Source: Chromobacterium violaceum ATCC 12472
GTDB taxonomy: Bacteria; Pseudomonadota; Gammaproteobacteria; Burkholderiales; Chromobacteriaceae
DNA: 64,000 bases
Direction: 5' to 3'
Assembly (NCBI RefSeq): GCF_000007705.1
Contig: NC_005085.1
Location: 806,001-870,000, forward strand
A program made the translations under genes and the position numbers. Positions 53,289 through 63,078 of the stretch are shown piece by piece. Every line of letters begins with the position of its first letter. Within the stretch, counting starts at the first letter, position 1. The notes under the pieces are model-generated. The model had not been told where the DNA came from. It did no database searches and saw only the letters and a list, made by a program, of their open reading frames with translations.

Positions 53289-53860
53289 GGCGTGGCTCCG
53301 GCGGGTTTGTTGGCGGGCGGGCTTTGCCTTATGCCCGCATTAAGGGTAAACGCGCTGACGCGCTGGTTGTTGACGATGCTTGAGCTGACTTCCACCAGCA
53401 CCGGCGCGTCGAAGGTCTCGGACTGGCCGAGCAGGCGCATATAGCTGGAGACCCTTGCTCCCGATTGGGCGTAGCCGGTCAGCGTCACCTGGTTGCCGGT
53501 CTGTTTGAAGCTTTTCAGGTAGACGCCGTCCGGCGTCTGGCGCACGAGTTGGTCGAACAGGTGCACCGCGGAGTTGCGGCCTTCCTGCAGCCGCTCTACC
53601 AGCTGCTTGCGCGCCAGCAGGTCGTCGCGTTGTTTCTTCAGCTTGCCGATGTCCTTAATCTGCCGGTCCAGCTTGCCGATTTCCTTTTGCAGAAAGAGGT
53701 TGCGCGCTTCCTGGCCGGCTATCTGGTGCTGCAGCGTCAGATAGCCTATGGTCAGCAGCAGCAGCGAAGCGAGCACGGTGGCGCCCAGCATCAGTTGGAA
53801 GCGCAGCCGATGGGCTGCCTTTTTCTGCTCTCGGTGGGGAAGGAGGTTGATCCGTATCAT
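53285..53860 (-). CDS. pilN: Pilus alignment protein PilN
   Basis: This 191-aa protein begins with the conserved PilM-binding MIRINLLPHRE, then a transmembrane helix (about 22-42), a coiled-coil (45-95) and a PilN ferredoxin-like domain. Its N-terminal peptide binds PilM in the cytoplasm. It overlaps pilO and abuts pilM. Confidence 0.94.
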   Translation of the reverse strand: MIRINLLPHREQKKAAHRLRFQLMLGATVLASLLLLTIGYLTLQHQIAGQEARNLFLQKEIGKLDRQIKDIGKLKKQRDDLLARKQLVERLQEGRNSAVHLFDQLVRQTPDGVYLKSFKQTGNQVTLTGYAQSGARVSSYMRLLGQSETFDAPVLVEVSSSIVNNQRVSAFTLNAGIRQSPPANKPAGATP

Positions 53861-54973
53861 TCAGTCGAACCTCCTGAGCGCCAGGCCGCAGGCGATCAGC
53901 AGCGATGGCGCGTCCATCAACAGCTCCTTCAGCCGGATGCCGGGCGCCTGCACCAGGGTGGTGAACGGGTTGGCGATCATGGTGCTGATCTGAGAGCGTC
54001 CGGCCACTGCGTCGTCCAGTCCGGGCAGCATGCTGCAGCCGCCGGCCAGCAGGATGTAGTCGACGCGCAGGTACTGCGACACGCTGACCGTGGTGTAGAA
54101 GAACTGCAGCGCGCGCTGGATTTCCTGGGCCAGCGAATCGATGAACGGGTGCATCAGCTCGGATTCGTAGCCGTCCGGCAGCGCCATGCTGCGTTTGCCG
54201 CTTTCCGCCTCCTCGAAGCTGACGTTGTAGCGGCGCTGGACGTCGCGGGTCAGCTGGTGTCCGCCGAACATCTGCTCGCGGTAGTAGATCTGCTGGTTGT
54301 TGCGGATGATGTTGCAGTGGATGCGGGTGGCGCCGATATCGAACAGGGCGAAGGTCTGGTTCATGCCTTCTTCCGGCAGCTGCTGCTGGATCTGCTCGAA
54401 AGCGGTCATCATCGCGAACGATTCCACGTCCACCACGTGCGCGCGCAGGCCGGCCATCTCCACCACTGCCACCCGCTCCTCCACTTTTTCCTTGCGCGCG
54501 GCGCACAGCAGCACTTCCAGGTCGTCCATGCTGGACGGCGACGGGCCCAGCACCTGGTGGTCGAGGTTCACCTCGTCGAGCGGAAAGGGAATGATCTGGT
54601 TGGCCTCGGACTCGATCAGCTCGTCCATGTCCTCGGTCTGGCTGGCCGGCACCAGCAGCTTCTTGTAGATGGCCATCGGCGTGGGGATGGCGATGGCGAC
54701 GCTGCGTATCGGACTGCCCAGCCGTTTCCAGCCGCGGCGCAGCGCCTCGGCGATGCCTTCGATGTCGACCAGGTTGCCGTCGTTGACCGCATCCTTGGGC
54801 AGCGGCTCGATCACGTACCGCTCAACCTGGATGTTGCGGCCGTTTCGCGAGAGTTCTACCAGCTTGATTGCGGTGCTGCTGATGTCCAGTCCCAGCAGCG
54901 GCGAATTATGGGATTTCCCCAGCCCCAGTTGTTCGAGCAAGGAGCGCCCGAGCCTCAATTTATCGACTAGCAT
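53861..54973 (-). CDS. pilM: Pilus assembly ATPase-fold protein PilM
   Basis: This 370-aa cytoplasmic protein has an actin/FtsA-like fold, with LLGLDISSTAIKLVELSR near the N-terminus (ATP-binding phosphate-1 loop) and LLAGGCSMLPGLDDAV near the C-terminus. It binds the PilN N-terminal peptide. It is the first gene of pilMNOPQ and is divergent from the PBP1A gene, the usual arrangement in Neisseria and Pseudomonas. Confidence 0.94.
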   Translation of the reverse strand: MLVDKLRLGRSLLEQLGLGKSHNSPLLGLDISSTAIKLVELSRNGRNIQVERYVIEPLPKDAVNDGNLVDIEGIAEALRRGWKRLGSPIRSVAIAIPTPMAIYKKLLVPASQTEDMDELIESEANQIIPFPLDEVNLDHQVLGPSPSSMDDLEVLLCAARKEKVEERVAVVEMAGLRAHVVDVESFAMMTAFEQIQQQLPEEGMNQTFALFDIGATRIHCNIIRNNQQIYYREQMFGGHQLTRDVQRRYNVSFEEAESGKRSMALPDGYESELMHPFIDSLAQEIQRALQFFYTTVSVSQYLRVDYILLAGGCSMLPGLDDAVAGRSQISTMIANPFTTLVQAPGIRLKELLMDAPSLLIACGLALRRFD

Positions 54974-55053
54974 CCGCGCCTCGATCCGGTCTCATGCAAC
55001 AGAAATTCGAACTGTTGCCGCCATTGTTTGTCTTGTTGGCTTTCACAAGACGT

Positions 55054-55059
55054 TATAAT
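55054..55059 (+). promoter_or_regulatory. -10 element of the PBP1A promoter
   Basis: A perfect TATAAT lies 29 bases before the PBP1A ATG. A TTGTTG at 55033-55038 could act as -35, though the 15-base spacer is short. Confidence 0.45.
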
Positions 55060-55088
55060 CCGGTTTCCAGTGAAAGCCCATCGTAAAT

Positions 55089-57452
55089 ATGCTCAGACGA
55101 TTTCTTGCTATCTTGGCAGGCGTATTCCTAGGTGGCGTGGTGTTGCTTGCGGGTGCCGCCGCGATTGCAATCATCATAACCTACCCGCGCCTGCAAAGCC
55201 TTGATGTAATCACGGATTACCGTCCGAAAATTCCGCTCCGCGTCTACTCCGCCGACAACCAGCTGTTGGGCGAGTTCGGCGAAGAGCGGCGTTCGTTTTC
55301 CCGCATCCATGAAGTGCCGCAGTTGATGAAGCAGGCGGTGCTCGCCGCCGAGGATGAACGCTTCTACCAGCACAGCGGCATCGACTATCTCGGCATCATG
55401 CGCGCCGCCGTCGGCAACCTGGTGTCCGGACACGCGCGTTCCGGCGCCAGCACCATCACCATGCAGGTGGCGAAGAACTTCTTCCTGTCCAGCGAGAAAA
55501 CCTTCACCCGCAAGTTCAACGAGGCGCTGCTGGCGTTCAAGATCGAGCACACGCTGAGCAAGGACCAGATCCTGGAGCTGTATTTCAACCAGATCTACCT
55601 GGGTCAGCGCGCCTATGGCTTCGCCGCCGCCGCGCAGACCTACTATGGCAAGTCGCTTAACGATCTGAGTCCCGCCCAGATGGCGATGCTGGCCGGCCTG
55701 CCCAAGGCGCCATCGGCGTACAACCCCATCGTCAATCCCGACCGCGCCAAGCTGCGCCAGCAATACGTGCTGCGCCGCATGCGCGAGCTGAACTTCATCA
55801 CCCAGGACCAGTACGAGCAAGCGCTGAACGAGCCGCTGCACCTGGCCGGCCAGGCGGCCGAAACCAGCCAACCCGGCCAGTATGTTGCGGAAATGGTACG
55901 CCAGGCGATGTACGAGCGTTACAAGGAAGCCGCTTACACCGAGGGCTTCAAGGTCTACACCACGGTGGACAGCCGCCACCAGAAATGGGCGTACGACGCG
56001 CTGCGCGCCGGCCTGATCGACTACGACCGCAAGACCGGCTACCGCGGCCCGGAAAGCTTCCTCGACCTGCCCGGCGGTGACGGCGAGGACGCCACCGAGG
56101 CATTGGACGAGGCGATGGGCGATCTGCGCGACAGCGGCGACATGCTGCCGGCCATCGTGCTGTCGGCCAGCCCATCCGAGGTGCGCGCCTATATGCGCGG
56201 CGGCAAGATCGCGTCCATCAAGGGCGCGGGCCTCGATTTCGCGCGCCGCGCGCTGAGCAGCAAGGCCTCGGCCCAGCTGCAGATCCGCCGCGGCGCGGTG
56301 ATCCGCGTGCAGGCCAATCCCAAGGGCTACTGGGAGATCGTGGAGATGCCGGAAGTGGAGGGCGCCTTCGTGTCGCTGGACACCCGCACCGGCGCGATCA
56401 AGTCGCTGATCGGCGGCTTCGACTTCAACCGCCGCAGCTTCAACCACGTGACCCAGGCCTGGCGCCAGCCGGGCTCCTCGTTCAAGCCCTTCATCTATTC
56501 GTCGGGCATCGAGCGCGGCATCACGCCGTCCACGCTGATCAACGACGCGCCGCTGTCGGTGCCCGGCGTCAACGGCCAGCTGTGGACGCCGAAGAACGAC
56601 GACGGCAAGTTCTCCGGCATGATCACCCTGCGCCAGGGCCTGACCCGGTCCAAGAACCTGGTGTCGGTGCGCGTGCTGATGGCGGTGGGCACCGATTACG
56701 CCCAGCAGTACATCCAGCGTTTTGGCTTCTCCGCCAAGCAGCACCCCGCCTATCTGCCGATGGCGCTGGGCGCGGGCTCGGTCACGCCGCTGCAGATGGT
56801 GGAGGGCTACTCGGTGTTCGCCAACGGCGGCTACCGCACCAAGGCCTTCTTCATTGACCGCATCGAGGACCAGTCCGGCCGCGTGCTGGCCAAGACCGTG
56901 CCCACCGTGGCCGGCCAGAACGCCCAGCAGGCGATCGACCCGCGCAACGCCTTCATCATGCGTTCGATGTTGGGCGACGTGGTCCGCTACGGCACCGGCT
57001 TCCGCGCGATGAGCCTGGGCCGCACCGACCTGGCCGGCAAGACCGGCACCACCTCGGACTGGAAGGATGCCTGGTTCGTCGGCTTCAACCCCAACCTGGT
57101 GGCCGCCACCTGGGTGGGCTTCGACCAGCCGCGCTCGTTGGGCCGCTACGGCTACGGCGGCACCGCGGCGCTGCCGATCTGGATCAACTACATGGGCAAC
57201 GCCTTGAAGGGGCAGCCAGAAGTGGAGCTGCCGGTGCCGCAGGGCATCGTGGTGAAACCGGGCGCCGGCCAGCGCGGCGGCGACGAGTACTACTACGAAG
57301 AATTCCAGAAGACCAATCCGGAACTGCGCATCGACAACCAGGGCACGGTGCCGGGCGGCGAGGGCGACGCCAGCGCGCCGCAGGCGGATACCGACAGCGG
57401 CAAGCCCGCCGCCCAGGACGCGGTGGAGAACGTCAAGGATCAGCTGTTCTGA
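55089..57452 (+). CDS. mrcA: Penicillin-binding protein 1A (bifunctional transglycosylase/transpeptidase)
   Basis: This 787-aa class A PBP has an N-terminal transmembrane anchor (6-32), a GT51 glycosyltransferase domain (about 50-230; catalytic Glu88 in AAEDERFY and GASTITMQVAKN), an OB-like insertion and a transpeptidase domain with the nucleophile Ser463 in SSFK, the SKN motif in TRSKNLVS, and KTGT in GKTGTTSDW. It polymerises and crosslinks peptidoglycan. It is divergent from pilM and followed by a strong terminator. Confidence 0.95.
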   Translation: MLRRFLAILAGVFLGGVVLLAGAAAIAIIITYPRLQSLDVITDYRPKIPLRVYSADNQLLGEFGEERRSFSRIHEVPQLMKQAVLAAEDERFYQHSGIDYLGIMRAAVGNLVSGHARSGASTITMQVAKNFFLSSEKTFTRKFNEALLAFKIEHTLSKDQILELYFNQIYLGQRAYGFAAAAQTYYGKSLNDLSPAQMAMLAGLPKAPSAYNPIVNPDRAKLRQQYVLRRMRELNFITQDQYEQALNEPLHLAGQAAETSQPGQYVAEMVRQAMYERYKEAAYTEGFKVYTTVDSRHQKWAYDALRAGLIDYDRKTGYRGPESFLDLPGGDGEDATEALDEAMGDLRDSGDMLPAIVLSASPSEVRAYMRGGKIASIKGAGLDFARRALSSKASAQLQIRRGAVIRVQANPKGYWEIVEMPEVEGAFVSLDTRTGAIKSLIGGFDFNRRSFNHVTQAWRQPGSSFKPFIYSSGIERGITPSTLINDAPLSVPGVNGQLWTPKNDDGKFSGMITLRQGLTRSKNLVSVRVLMAVGTDYAQQYIQRFGFSAKQHPAYLPMALGAGSVTPLQMVEGYSVFANGGYRTKAFFIDRIEDQSGRVLAKTVPTVAGQNAQQAIDPRNAFIMRSMLGDVVRYGTGFRAMSLGRTDLAGKTGTTSDWKDAWFVGFNPNLVAATWVGFDQPRSLGRYGYGGTAALPIWINYMGNALKGQPEVELPVPQGIVVKPGAGQRGGDEYYYEEFQKTNPELRIDNQGTVPGGEGDASAPQADTDSGKPAAQDAVENVKDQLF

Positions 57453-57474
57453 TCCCCCCTCTGCGGGCGCGAAC

Positions 57475-57503
57475 AACCGGCGGGCTGACCCGCCGGTTTT
57501 TTT
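57475..57503 (+). terminator. Rho-independent terminator after the PBP1A gene
   Basis: A 10-bp perfect stem (57475-57484 with 57489-57498), CTGA loop and a run of seven T (57497-57503) lie 22 bases past the stop. Confidence 0.9.
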
Positions 57504-57567
57504 ATGGCTGTGCCGGCGCGCCGCCTGGGCGATAATCGATGACTTCGACATGAAAGCGGGGCAGAAG

Positions 57568-58302
57568 ATGAGAATCGCGCAATTGACCGACCTGCACTTG
57601 TTCGCGGACAGGCAAGGCCGCTTGCTGGGACGCGATACCCACGCCGCGCTGGACGGGGTGCTGGCTGCGCTGCGGACGGTGGAGGGCGTGGAGGCCGTCT
57701 TGCTGACCGGCGACGTGTCGCAGGACGAATCGGAGGCGTCGTACCATTTGGCGGCGGAAGCGCTGGCCGCGCTGGGCGTGCCGGTGCACTGGATCGCCGG
57801 CAACCACGACGACCGCGCGGCGATGACGCGGGTGTTCGCCGGCTACGCCTTCCTGCGGCCGCTGGAGACACTGGCGCTGGGCGGCTGGACCTTTATCGGC
57901 GTCGACAGCTGCGTGGCGGGGCAGGATGGCGGCCGGCTATCCGATGCCGGGCTGGACCGATTGCGCCGATTGCTGGATGAGGCGGGCGACGGGCCGGCCG
58001 CCGTGGTGCTGCACCACCACCCGCTGGCGGTGGGCACGCCCTTGCTGGACGACTGCATGCTGGCGCCGGCCTCGCCGTTCTGGCGGATCGCGGCGGCATC
58101 GGCCGCGCTGAAGCTGGCGATCTGCGGCCACGTGCATGGCGAGCACAGCATCGCTTACCGCGGCAAGATGCTGGAAGTGGGGCCGGCCACCTGCTTCCAG
58201 TGGAGGCGGGATGCGTGCGACATCGAGATCGACGACCGGCATGGATACCGGCTGTTCGACTTCGACGGAGATGGCTATTTGGTGCGAACCGTATTTGTCT
58301 AA
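57568..58302 (+). CDS. cpdA: CpdA-like metallophosphoesterase (3',5'-cAMP phosphodiesterase family)
   Basis: This 244-aa protein has the metallophosphoesterase motifs in order: DLHL (about 8-11), GDVSQD, GNHDD, HHHP and GHVHGEH. These bind two metals. The layout matches CpdA, which hydrolyses cyclic AMP, but other substrates in the family are possible. The start at 57568 gives the normal MRIAQLTDLHL; the GGGGCAGA ribosome site fits. Confidence 0.82.
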   Translation: MRIAQLTDLHLFADRQGRLLGRDTHAALDGVLAALRTVEGVEAVLLTGDVSQDESEASYHLAAEALAALGVPVHWIAGNHDDRAAMTRVFAGYAFLRPLETLALGGWTFIGVDSCVAGQDGGRLSDAGLDRLRRLLDEAGDGPAAVVLHHHPLAVGTPLLDDCMLAPASPFWRIAAASAALKLAICGHVHGEHSIAYRGKMLEVGPATCFQWRRDACDIEIDDRHGYRLFDFDGDGYLVRTVFV

Positions 58303-58306
58303 AAGT

Positions 58307-58341
58307 GTACAAAAACAGGAAGATAGGGCAATTTTTTGTAC
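58307..58341. repeat. Inverted repeat between cpdA-like gene and lpxO
   Basis: GTACAAAAA (58307-58315) and TTTTTGTAC (58333-58341) pair exactly over 9 bases around a 17-base centre. It could be an operator or a weak AT-rich terminator; it lies upstream of lpxO and just after the cpdA-like stop. Confidence 0.4.
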
Positions 58342-58424
58342 CTTGCGGCCAGTTTTTACCTGAATGAGCCTGCGCGGGCGGTCTGGTCGTTTTAGAATAC
58401 CGGTCTGATTGTCTGGAGTTGCCG

Positions 58425-59345
58425 ATGCCTTATTTCAAGATCCTGGTGGTGGCCGTTTTCGTGCTGTCCACGCTTTACGTGCACTTCCGCGGCCGCGTGC
58501 GGCTGGGGTTCTGGCGCCAGTTGAGCGACCACTCCACCATCATGGCCCCGATCAACTGTTTCATGTACCTGTTTTCCAAGGTGCCGCCCAAACCCTATCT
58601 GCCGGTGGAGCGCTTCCCCGAACTGCAGGCGCTGACCGCCAATTGGGAGAAGATCCGCGAAGAGGCGGTGGCCCTGTACGACCGCGGCAACATCAAGGCC
58701 TCGGACAAGTACGACGATCTGGGCTTCAATTCCTTCTTCAAGACCGGCTGGAAGCGCTTCTACCTGAAGTGGTACGGCCAGGACCACCCGTCCGCCCAGG
58801 CGTTGTGCCCGTACACCACCGAGCTGTTGAAGCAGTTTCCCAACATCAAGGCGGCGATGTTCACCGCGCTGCCGCCCGGCAGCCGCCTGGTGCGCCACCG
58901 CGACCCGTTCGCCGGATCGGTGCGCTACCACCTGGGCCTGATCACGCCCAACGACGACCGCTGCTATATCGACGTGGACGGCCAGCAGTACAGCTGGCGC
59001 GACGGCGAGGCGGTGATCTTCGACGAAACCTACCTGCACTACGCGGAGAACACCACCGACCAAAACCGCATCATCCTGTTCTGCGACGTGGAGCGGCCGA
59101 TGTGGTTCTGGCCGGCGCGGGTGGTCAACCGCATCGTCAGCCGGGTGCTGGTGGGCGCGGCCAATTCGCCGAACGAGGCCGGCGACCGCGTCGGCGCGCT
59201 GAATCGCGCCTTCCGCTACATCCAGCAGGTGCGATTGCTGGGCAAGAAGATCAAGGCGCAAAGCCGTTTCGTCTATTACCTGCTGAAGTGGCTGATCCTG
59301 GGCGGCCCCATCGTGCTGTGGTTGTTCTGGGGCGCGTGGCGCTGA
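58425..59345 (+). CDS. lpxO: LpxO-type lipid A hydroxylase (aspartyl/asparaginyl beta-hydroxylase family)
   Basis: This 306-aa membrane-associated Fe(II)/2-oxoglutarate dioxygenase has an N-terminal helix (about 4-20) and a C-terminal hydrophobic segment (290-305). The iron site is in RLVRHRDPF (HxD) and YLHYAENTTDQNR with a following Arg. LpxO adds a 2-hydroxyl to a lipid A acyl chain. The ATG at 58425 was preferred over a TTG 6 bases upstream. A TAGAAT -10-like hexamer lies at 58393-58398. Confidence 0.85.
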   Translation: MPYFKILVVAVFVLSTLYVHFRGRVRLGFWRQLSDHSTIMAPINCFMYLFSKVPPKPYLPVERFPELQALTANWEKIREEAVALYDRGNIKASDKYDDLGFNSFFKTGWKRFYLKWYGQDHPSAQALCPYTTELLKQFPNIKAAMFTALPPGSRLVRHRDPFAGSVRYHLGLITPNDDRCYIDVDGQQYSWRDGEAVIFDETYLHYAENTTDQNRIILFCDVERPMWFWPARVVNRIVSRVLVGAANSPNEAGDRVGALNRAFRYIQQVRLLGKKIKAQSRFVYYLLKWLILGGPIVLWLFWGAWR

Positions 59346-59370
59346 GCATAGCCTCGCAGTGAAAAACGCA

Positions 59371-59396
59371 AACCGCGCTTACTGGCGCGGTTTTTT
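59371..59396 (+). terminator. Rho-independent terminator after lpxO
   Basis: An 8-bp stem (AACCGCGC with GCGCGGTT), 6-base loop and a run of six or more T lie 25 bases beyond the lpxO stop. Confidence 0.88.
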
Positions 59397-59496
59397 CATG
59401 CCGGTTGCCGGCTGAGGGCTGGCGTCGCATGGGGGAGCTTGGCCGCTGGCCCTGGCTTTATGCATCCTTGGATGGAAATAGGCCGGGCTTGAAATG

Positions 59497-59527
59497 AAAA
59501 AGGCTGCTTTCAAGTCTGAAAGCAGCC
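59497..59527 (-). terminator. Rho-independent terminator of the autotransporter gene
   Basis: Read on the minus strand, an 11-bp perfect stem (59517-59527 with 59502-59512), 4-base loop and a run of five T lie 85 bases after the autotransporter stop. Confidence 0.85.
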
Positions 59528-59611
59528 GTCAGGGCATCGACAAAATCCAGGCTTCGCTTCACTCCAGGCCAAGACCCGGTTTGCAGGCTACGGTTTTGTC
59601 GAGGTTCTAGA

Positions 59612-62600
59612 TTACCAGTGGTAGCGCGCGCCGAGCATGCCGCCCGCGGTGTAGCCGGCGTTGCCGCCCAGCGCGTGGCGGTAGTTCAATTCCACGTATG
59701 TATCCACGGTACGCTTGGCATTGCTCCAGTTTCCTCCCACTCCCAGCTCCATGCTGTTTCTGGACGACTGGAACGCCAGAGGCGTGCCGCTGAACGTCAC
59801 CAAGCCGCTGTTCTGGAAGCTATGCAGCAGGTCGGCCTTGACATAGCCGTTGAAGCCGCGTCCTTCCGCCTCAGGCTTGGCATAGCGCATGGCCACGCCG
59901 AGACGGCCCATCAGATTGCGGTCATTGTCAGCCTGCTGCTTGACGCCGTTGGAGTCGGTATAGCCATCCAGGCGGTTGTCCTGCCAGACCAGTTGCAGCT
60001 GGGGAACCACGCTCCAGTCGCGGCTGATGGCGCGCTGATAGCCGGTTTCCAGGCTGAATAAGGCGCTGTGGCCATCGGGGCTGCCATTCACGCCGGTGGC
60101 CGCCAGCCGGGTGCCGATGCGGCTCCACTTGCCAAGCATGTCCAGGTAATAGCCGTTATTGCCATACCAGGTCGCCGCCAAGCCCAGGCTGTTGCTGCTG
60201 AGGTCGGCGCGGCCATCCGCGCCATTTTGCAGCTTCATGCTGCCATTGCCATGGCTGCCGAACAGGCTGCCGATCCAGGATCCCTTGCCGCTCTGCCACA
60301 AACGGTGGTCGGCGCCGATTTCGATGAAGTCGTCGTTCAACTGGTACGAGGAGGCGTAGCTGAAGCCGTTGCCGGCGATGCTGCCTTCCGTGTAGCCGCG
60401 GTGGCCGCCGGCGCGGACCCACGCTGCCGGCCGGCCGGCTTCTTCCTGCTGCTGCGGCTGGTAGCGGCGGCTTCCCACGCGCTGCCACAGCGTGCCCAGC
60501 GTGTCCAGGCCGTATTGGCTCAGCGCCACCGGCAACATGGCCTGTATCTTGGCAAGCGGCACCAGGTCGGTTGTTTGCAGATACCAGTTCTGGCCATCCG
60601 CTTGACGCAGGCTGTACTGGAACGCCCCCGCCCCCAGCGGCGCCGCCAGGGAGAACGCATTGGCCGCCGAGTAGCCGGCATCCAGCACCTTGATCAACTC
60701 GATGCCGTCGCTGGGGCCATTGCCGGTGTAGCCGCCCAGGCCCCCCACATTGTTCACCGACACCCGGGTGGCGCCGCCGCTGCCCACCGCAGTGCGGTCT
60801 ACCACCAGCATGTCGTTCAGGCTAGCCGCGCCGCCCTGGTTCAGCACCGCGTCCAAACGCAGCTGGCCGCCATTGGAGGTGTAGGTGCCGCCGCCGGAGG
60901 CGCCTGCGGTTTGGCCGCCGGTGATGACCAGCAGTTTCCCCGCCACGGCTTGCGCCGCGCCGATATCCGCGCTCTGCAGGGTGATGGTGCCGCTATTGTT
61001 GAAGTTGCTGACGCCGGTCAGCTGGCCTTGCACCACGCCATTGCCCGGCAGCTGGCTGCCGCCGGTTTGCCAGGCGCCAGCGTTATTGACGCTTTGCGGC
61101 GCATTCACCGCCAGCACGCGCAGCACGCCGTCGGCGTTGTTGTTGAACACGCCATTGATTTGCGCCACGGCCACGTTTTGCACGCCGGCGACGTAGTTGC
61201 GCAGGTCCAGGGAGTGCGAAGAGTTGTTGTTGAAGGTATTGCCGCTGCCTTGCAAGGTCACGTAGCCGGTGATCGTGCCGTCGTTGTTGACGGTGACGTT
61301 CCCATTGCGGCCATTGACGGCGAAATCGCCGGCGCCCGCCAGCAGGGCGCCGGCATGGTTGTTGACGATGGCGCTGCCGGCATTCACGTCCACCGCTGCA
61401 ACCGAAACGCTCTGGGTCGTCGCGCTGGCGTAATTGTCCACGGTGGCCTGGACCGCATTGGCGACCTGCAAGGCCGCGCCGGACAGCTGGTTGCCGCTCA
61501 AGGCGACAGCGCCGGTGCCGGTGGTGTTGGCATTGGCTGTCAGCGCCACGTTGCCGCTGGCGGAGCTGCCGCGGATGGCGGTGACGCCGGTGACGGCGCC
61601 GTTGGCGGTCACGCTGACATTGCCGCCGGCCGAGCTTGCGCTGATGCCGTGGCCTTGCTGGCTGGACAACGCGGCCTGGCTGACGATGGCAACGTTCCCG
61701 TTGCCCGCCGTCGAGCCGGCGATGGCCGTGCGCACCGCGTTGACGGTGTTGTTCAGCTGCATCTGCACGTTCGCATTGTTGCCGGAGGCCGTGATGCTGC
61801 CGATGACGCCGTTCCTGACGGCTTGCGCGCCGCCGATCGTGCCGTTGGTCGTCACGCTGATGCCGCCGTTATTGCCCTGGGAGGTAACGGCGATGCCTGC
61901 AAATGAGGTGCTGATATCGGTGCCGGCTGCCGTATTCAACGACACCCCGCCCGCGTTGGCATTGCTGCCCGTGTAGGTCACCACTACGGCGTTGCTGTTG
62001 CTGGCTATATTGCCCACCGTCGCCTGCACGCCGCCATTGTTGGCGGTGACGAAGATGCTGCCATTGACCGATCCGGCGCGGGTATCAATGCCGACCTGCC
62101 CGCCGTTGCTGTTCACGCCGATCGCGGCAGCGGCGGTGCCGGCCTGATTGATCGTGCCGCTGCTGTTGATGGTGATGTTTCCCGCGCCGGTATTGCTTGC
62201 CGTGATCGCGGTTCCGCCGGCCACGACCTGGCCGTTGTTCTGGATGGCGATATTGCCGCCATTGCTGGTGCTGTTGATGCCGGAGGCGTTGCCTGTGGAT
62301 ATCGCGCTGCCGTTGTTGACGATCACCGTGTCGCCGGATGCGCCATTGCTGTGCGTATCGATGGCGTTTCCATTGCTGGCCTGAGTCTGTCCGCCGGACG
62401 CGTTGGTGATGCTGATGGAGCCGCCCGCCGCAGTCGTGGCGCCCAGCCCGGACTGGTTGTTGCTGACAACCGATCCGCTATTGCTCATCGTGATGGAGCC
62501 GCTTCCGTTGTTCCACGTCAGCAGGCCGCCCTTGCCGCTGACGCTGGCGGCGCTGTTGAGCAGGATATCCCCGGTATTGCTGGTGCTGGTCGTGAGCGAA

Positions 62601-62998
62601 ACCGCGCCCGATCCGCTGTTCGGGCTGGTGATCTGACTCGCCGCGTCGAGACTCATGCTAAGCGCGCCATTGGCGTTGTTCACGGAGAAGGCTTGGCCGG
62701 TATTGGTCGACAGGGTACTGCCGCTGATCGTGATGACGCTGGGCCCGGTCGGATTATTCCAGGTGACAGTGCCGCTGAGGTTGGCGTTGACGAGGTCGAT
62801 CTCGCTCGTGCCGCTGCCGTAACTGAGGCTGCCGCTGAGGCTGCCGGTACAGCTGACGGTGCTGCTTCCGGAGCATGCCGCATGAGCCTGCTGCGGTACG
62901 CAGAATGCAGCTGCCACTGCCAGCGAGGTGATTTTGAACAGTGGGGGAGGCGCGATCTGTCCTTTTACTGGAGCCTGTTTTTGTTGGTACGTTTTCAT
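59612..62998 (-). CDS. Classical (type Va) autotransporter, putative adhesin
   Basis: This 1128-aa protein has a long signal peptide (cleavage near AHA|ACSG, residue 41) with an extended polar N-region, a repetitive passenger (about 42-850) rich in Gly, Asn, Ser and Thr and built of short G-N/S repeats as in beta-helix adhesins, and a C-terminal autotransporter beta-barrel (about 860-1128, starting WVRAGGHRGY and ending in RYHW). No protease or lipase motif is seen in the passenger, so adhesion or aggregation is more likely. Four Cys are confined to the first 15 residues of the mature passenger. A terminator follows. Confidence 0.85.
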   Translation of the reverse strand: MKTYQQKQAPVKGQIAPPPLFKITSLAVAAAFCVPQQAHAACSGSSTVSCTGSLSGSLSYGSGTSEIDLVNANLSGTVTWNNPTGPSVITISGSTLSTNTGQAFSVNNANGALSMSLDAASQITSPNSGSGAVSLTTSTSNTGDILLNSAASVSGKGGLLTWNNGSGSITMSNSGSVVSNNQSGLGATTAAGGSISITNASGGQTQASNGNAIDTHSNGASGDTVIVNNGSAISTGNASGINSTSNGGNIAIQNNGQVVAGGTAITASNTGAGNITINSSGTINQAGTAAAAIGVNSNGGQVGIDTRAGSVNGSIFVTANNGGVQATVGNIASNSNAVVVTYTGSNANAGGVSLNTAAGTDISTSFAGIAVTSQGNNGGISVTTNGTIGGAQAVRNGVIGSITASGNNANVQMQLNNTVNAVRTAIAGSTAGNGNVAIVSQAALSSQQGHGISASSAGGNVSVTANGAVTGVTAIRGSSASGNVALTANANTTGTGAVALSGNQLSGAALQVANAVQATVDNYASATTQSVSVAAVDVNAGSAIVNNHAGALLAGAGDFAVNGRNGNVTVNNDGTITGYVTLQGSGNTFNNNSSHSLDLRNYVAGVQNVAVAQINGVFNNNADGVLRVLAVNAPQSVNNAGAWQTGGSQLPGNGVVQGQLTGVSNFNNSGTITLQSADIGAAQAVAGKLLVITGGQTAGASGGGTYTSNGGQLRLDAVLNQGGAASLNDMLVVDRTAVGSGGATRVSVNNVGGLGGYTGNGPSDGIELIKVLDAGYSAANAFSLAAPLGAGAFQYSLRQADGQNWYLQTTDLVPLAKIQAMLPVALSQYGLDTLGTLWQRVGSRRYQPQQQEEAGRPAAWVRAGGHRGYTEGSIAGNGFSYASSYQLNDDFIEIGADHRLWQSGKGSWIGSLFGSHGNGSMKLQNGADGRADLSSNSLGLAATWYGNNGYYLDMLGKWSRIGTRLAATGVNGSPDGHSALFSLETGYQRAISRDWSVVPQLQLVWQDNRLDGYTDSNGVKQQADNDRNLMGRLGVAMRYAKPEAEGRGFNGYVKADLLHSFQNSGLVTFSGTPLAFQSSRNSMELGVGGNWSNAKRTVDTYVELNYRHALGGNAGYTAGGMLGARYHW

Positions 62999-63041
62999 GT
63001 CCCGATGAATCTCTTTGTTTATTGTGAAGAAAACCCCGAAA

Positions 63042-63053
63042 TGGCCGTGGCCA
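63042..63053. repeat. 12-bp perfect palindrome upstream of the autotransporter
   Basis: CCGTGGCCACGG is self-complementary and lies 44 bases upstream of the autotransporter start. Confidence 0.4.
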
Positions 63054-63078
63054 CGGTGTTAGCTTCCCCTTGTGAAAT

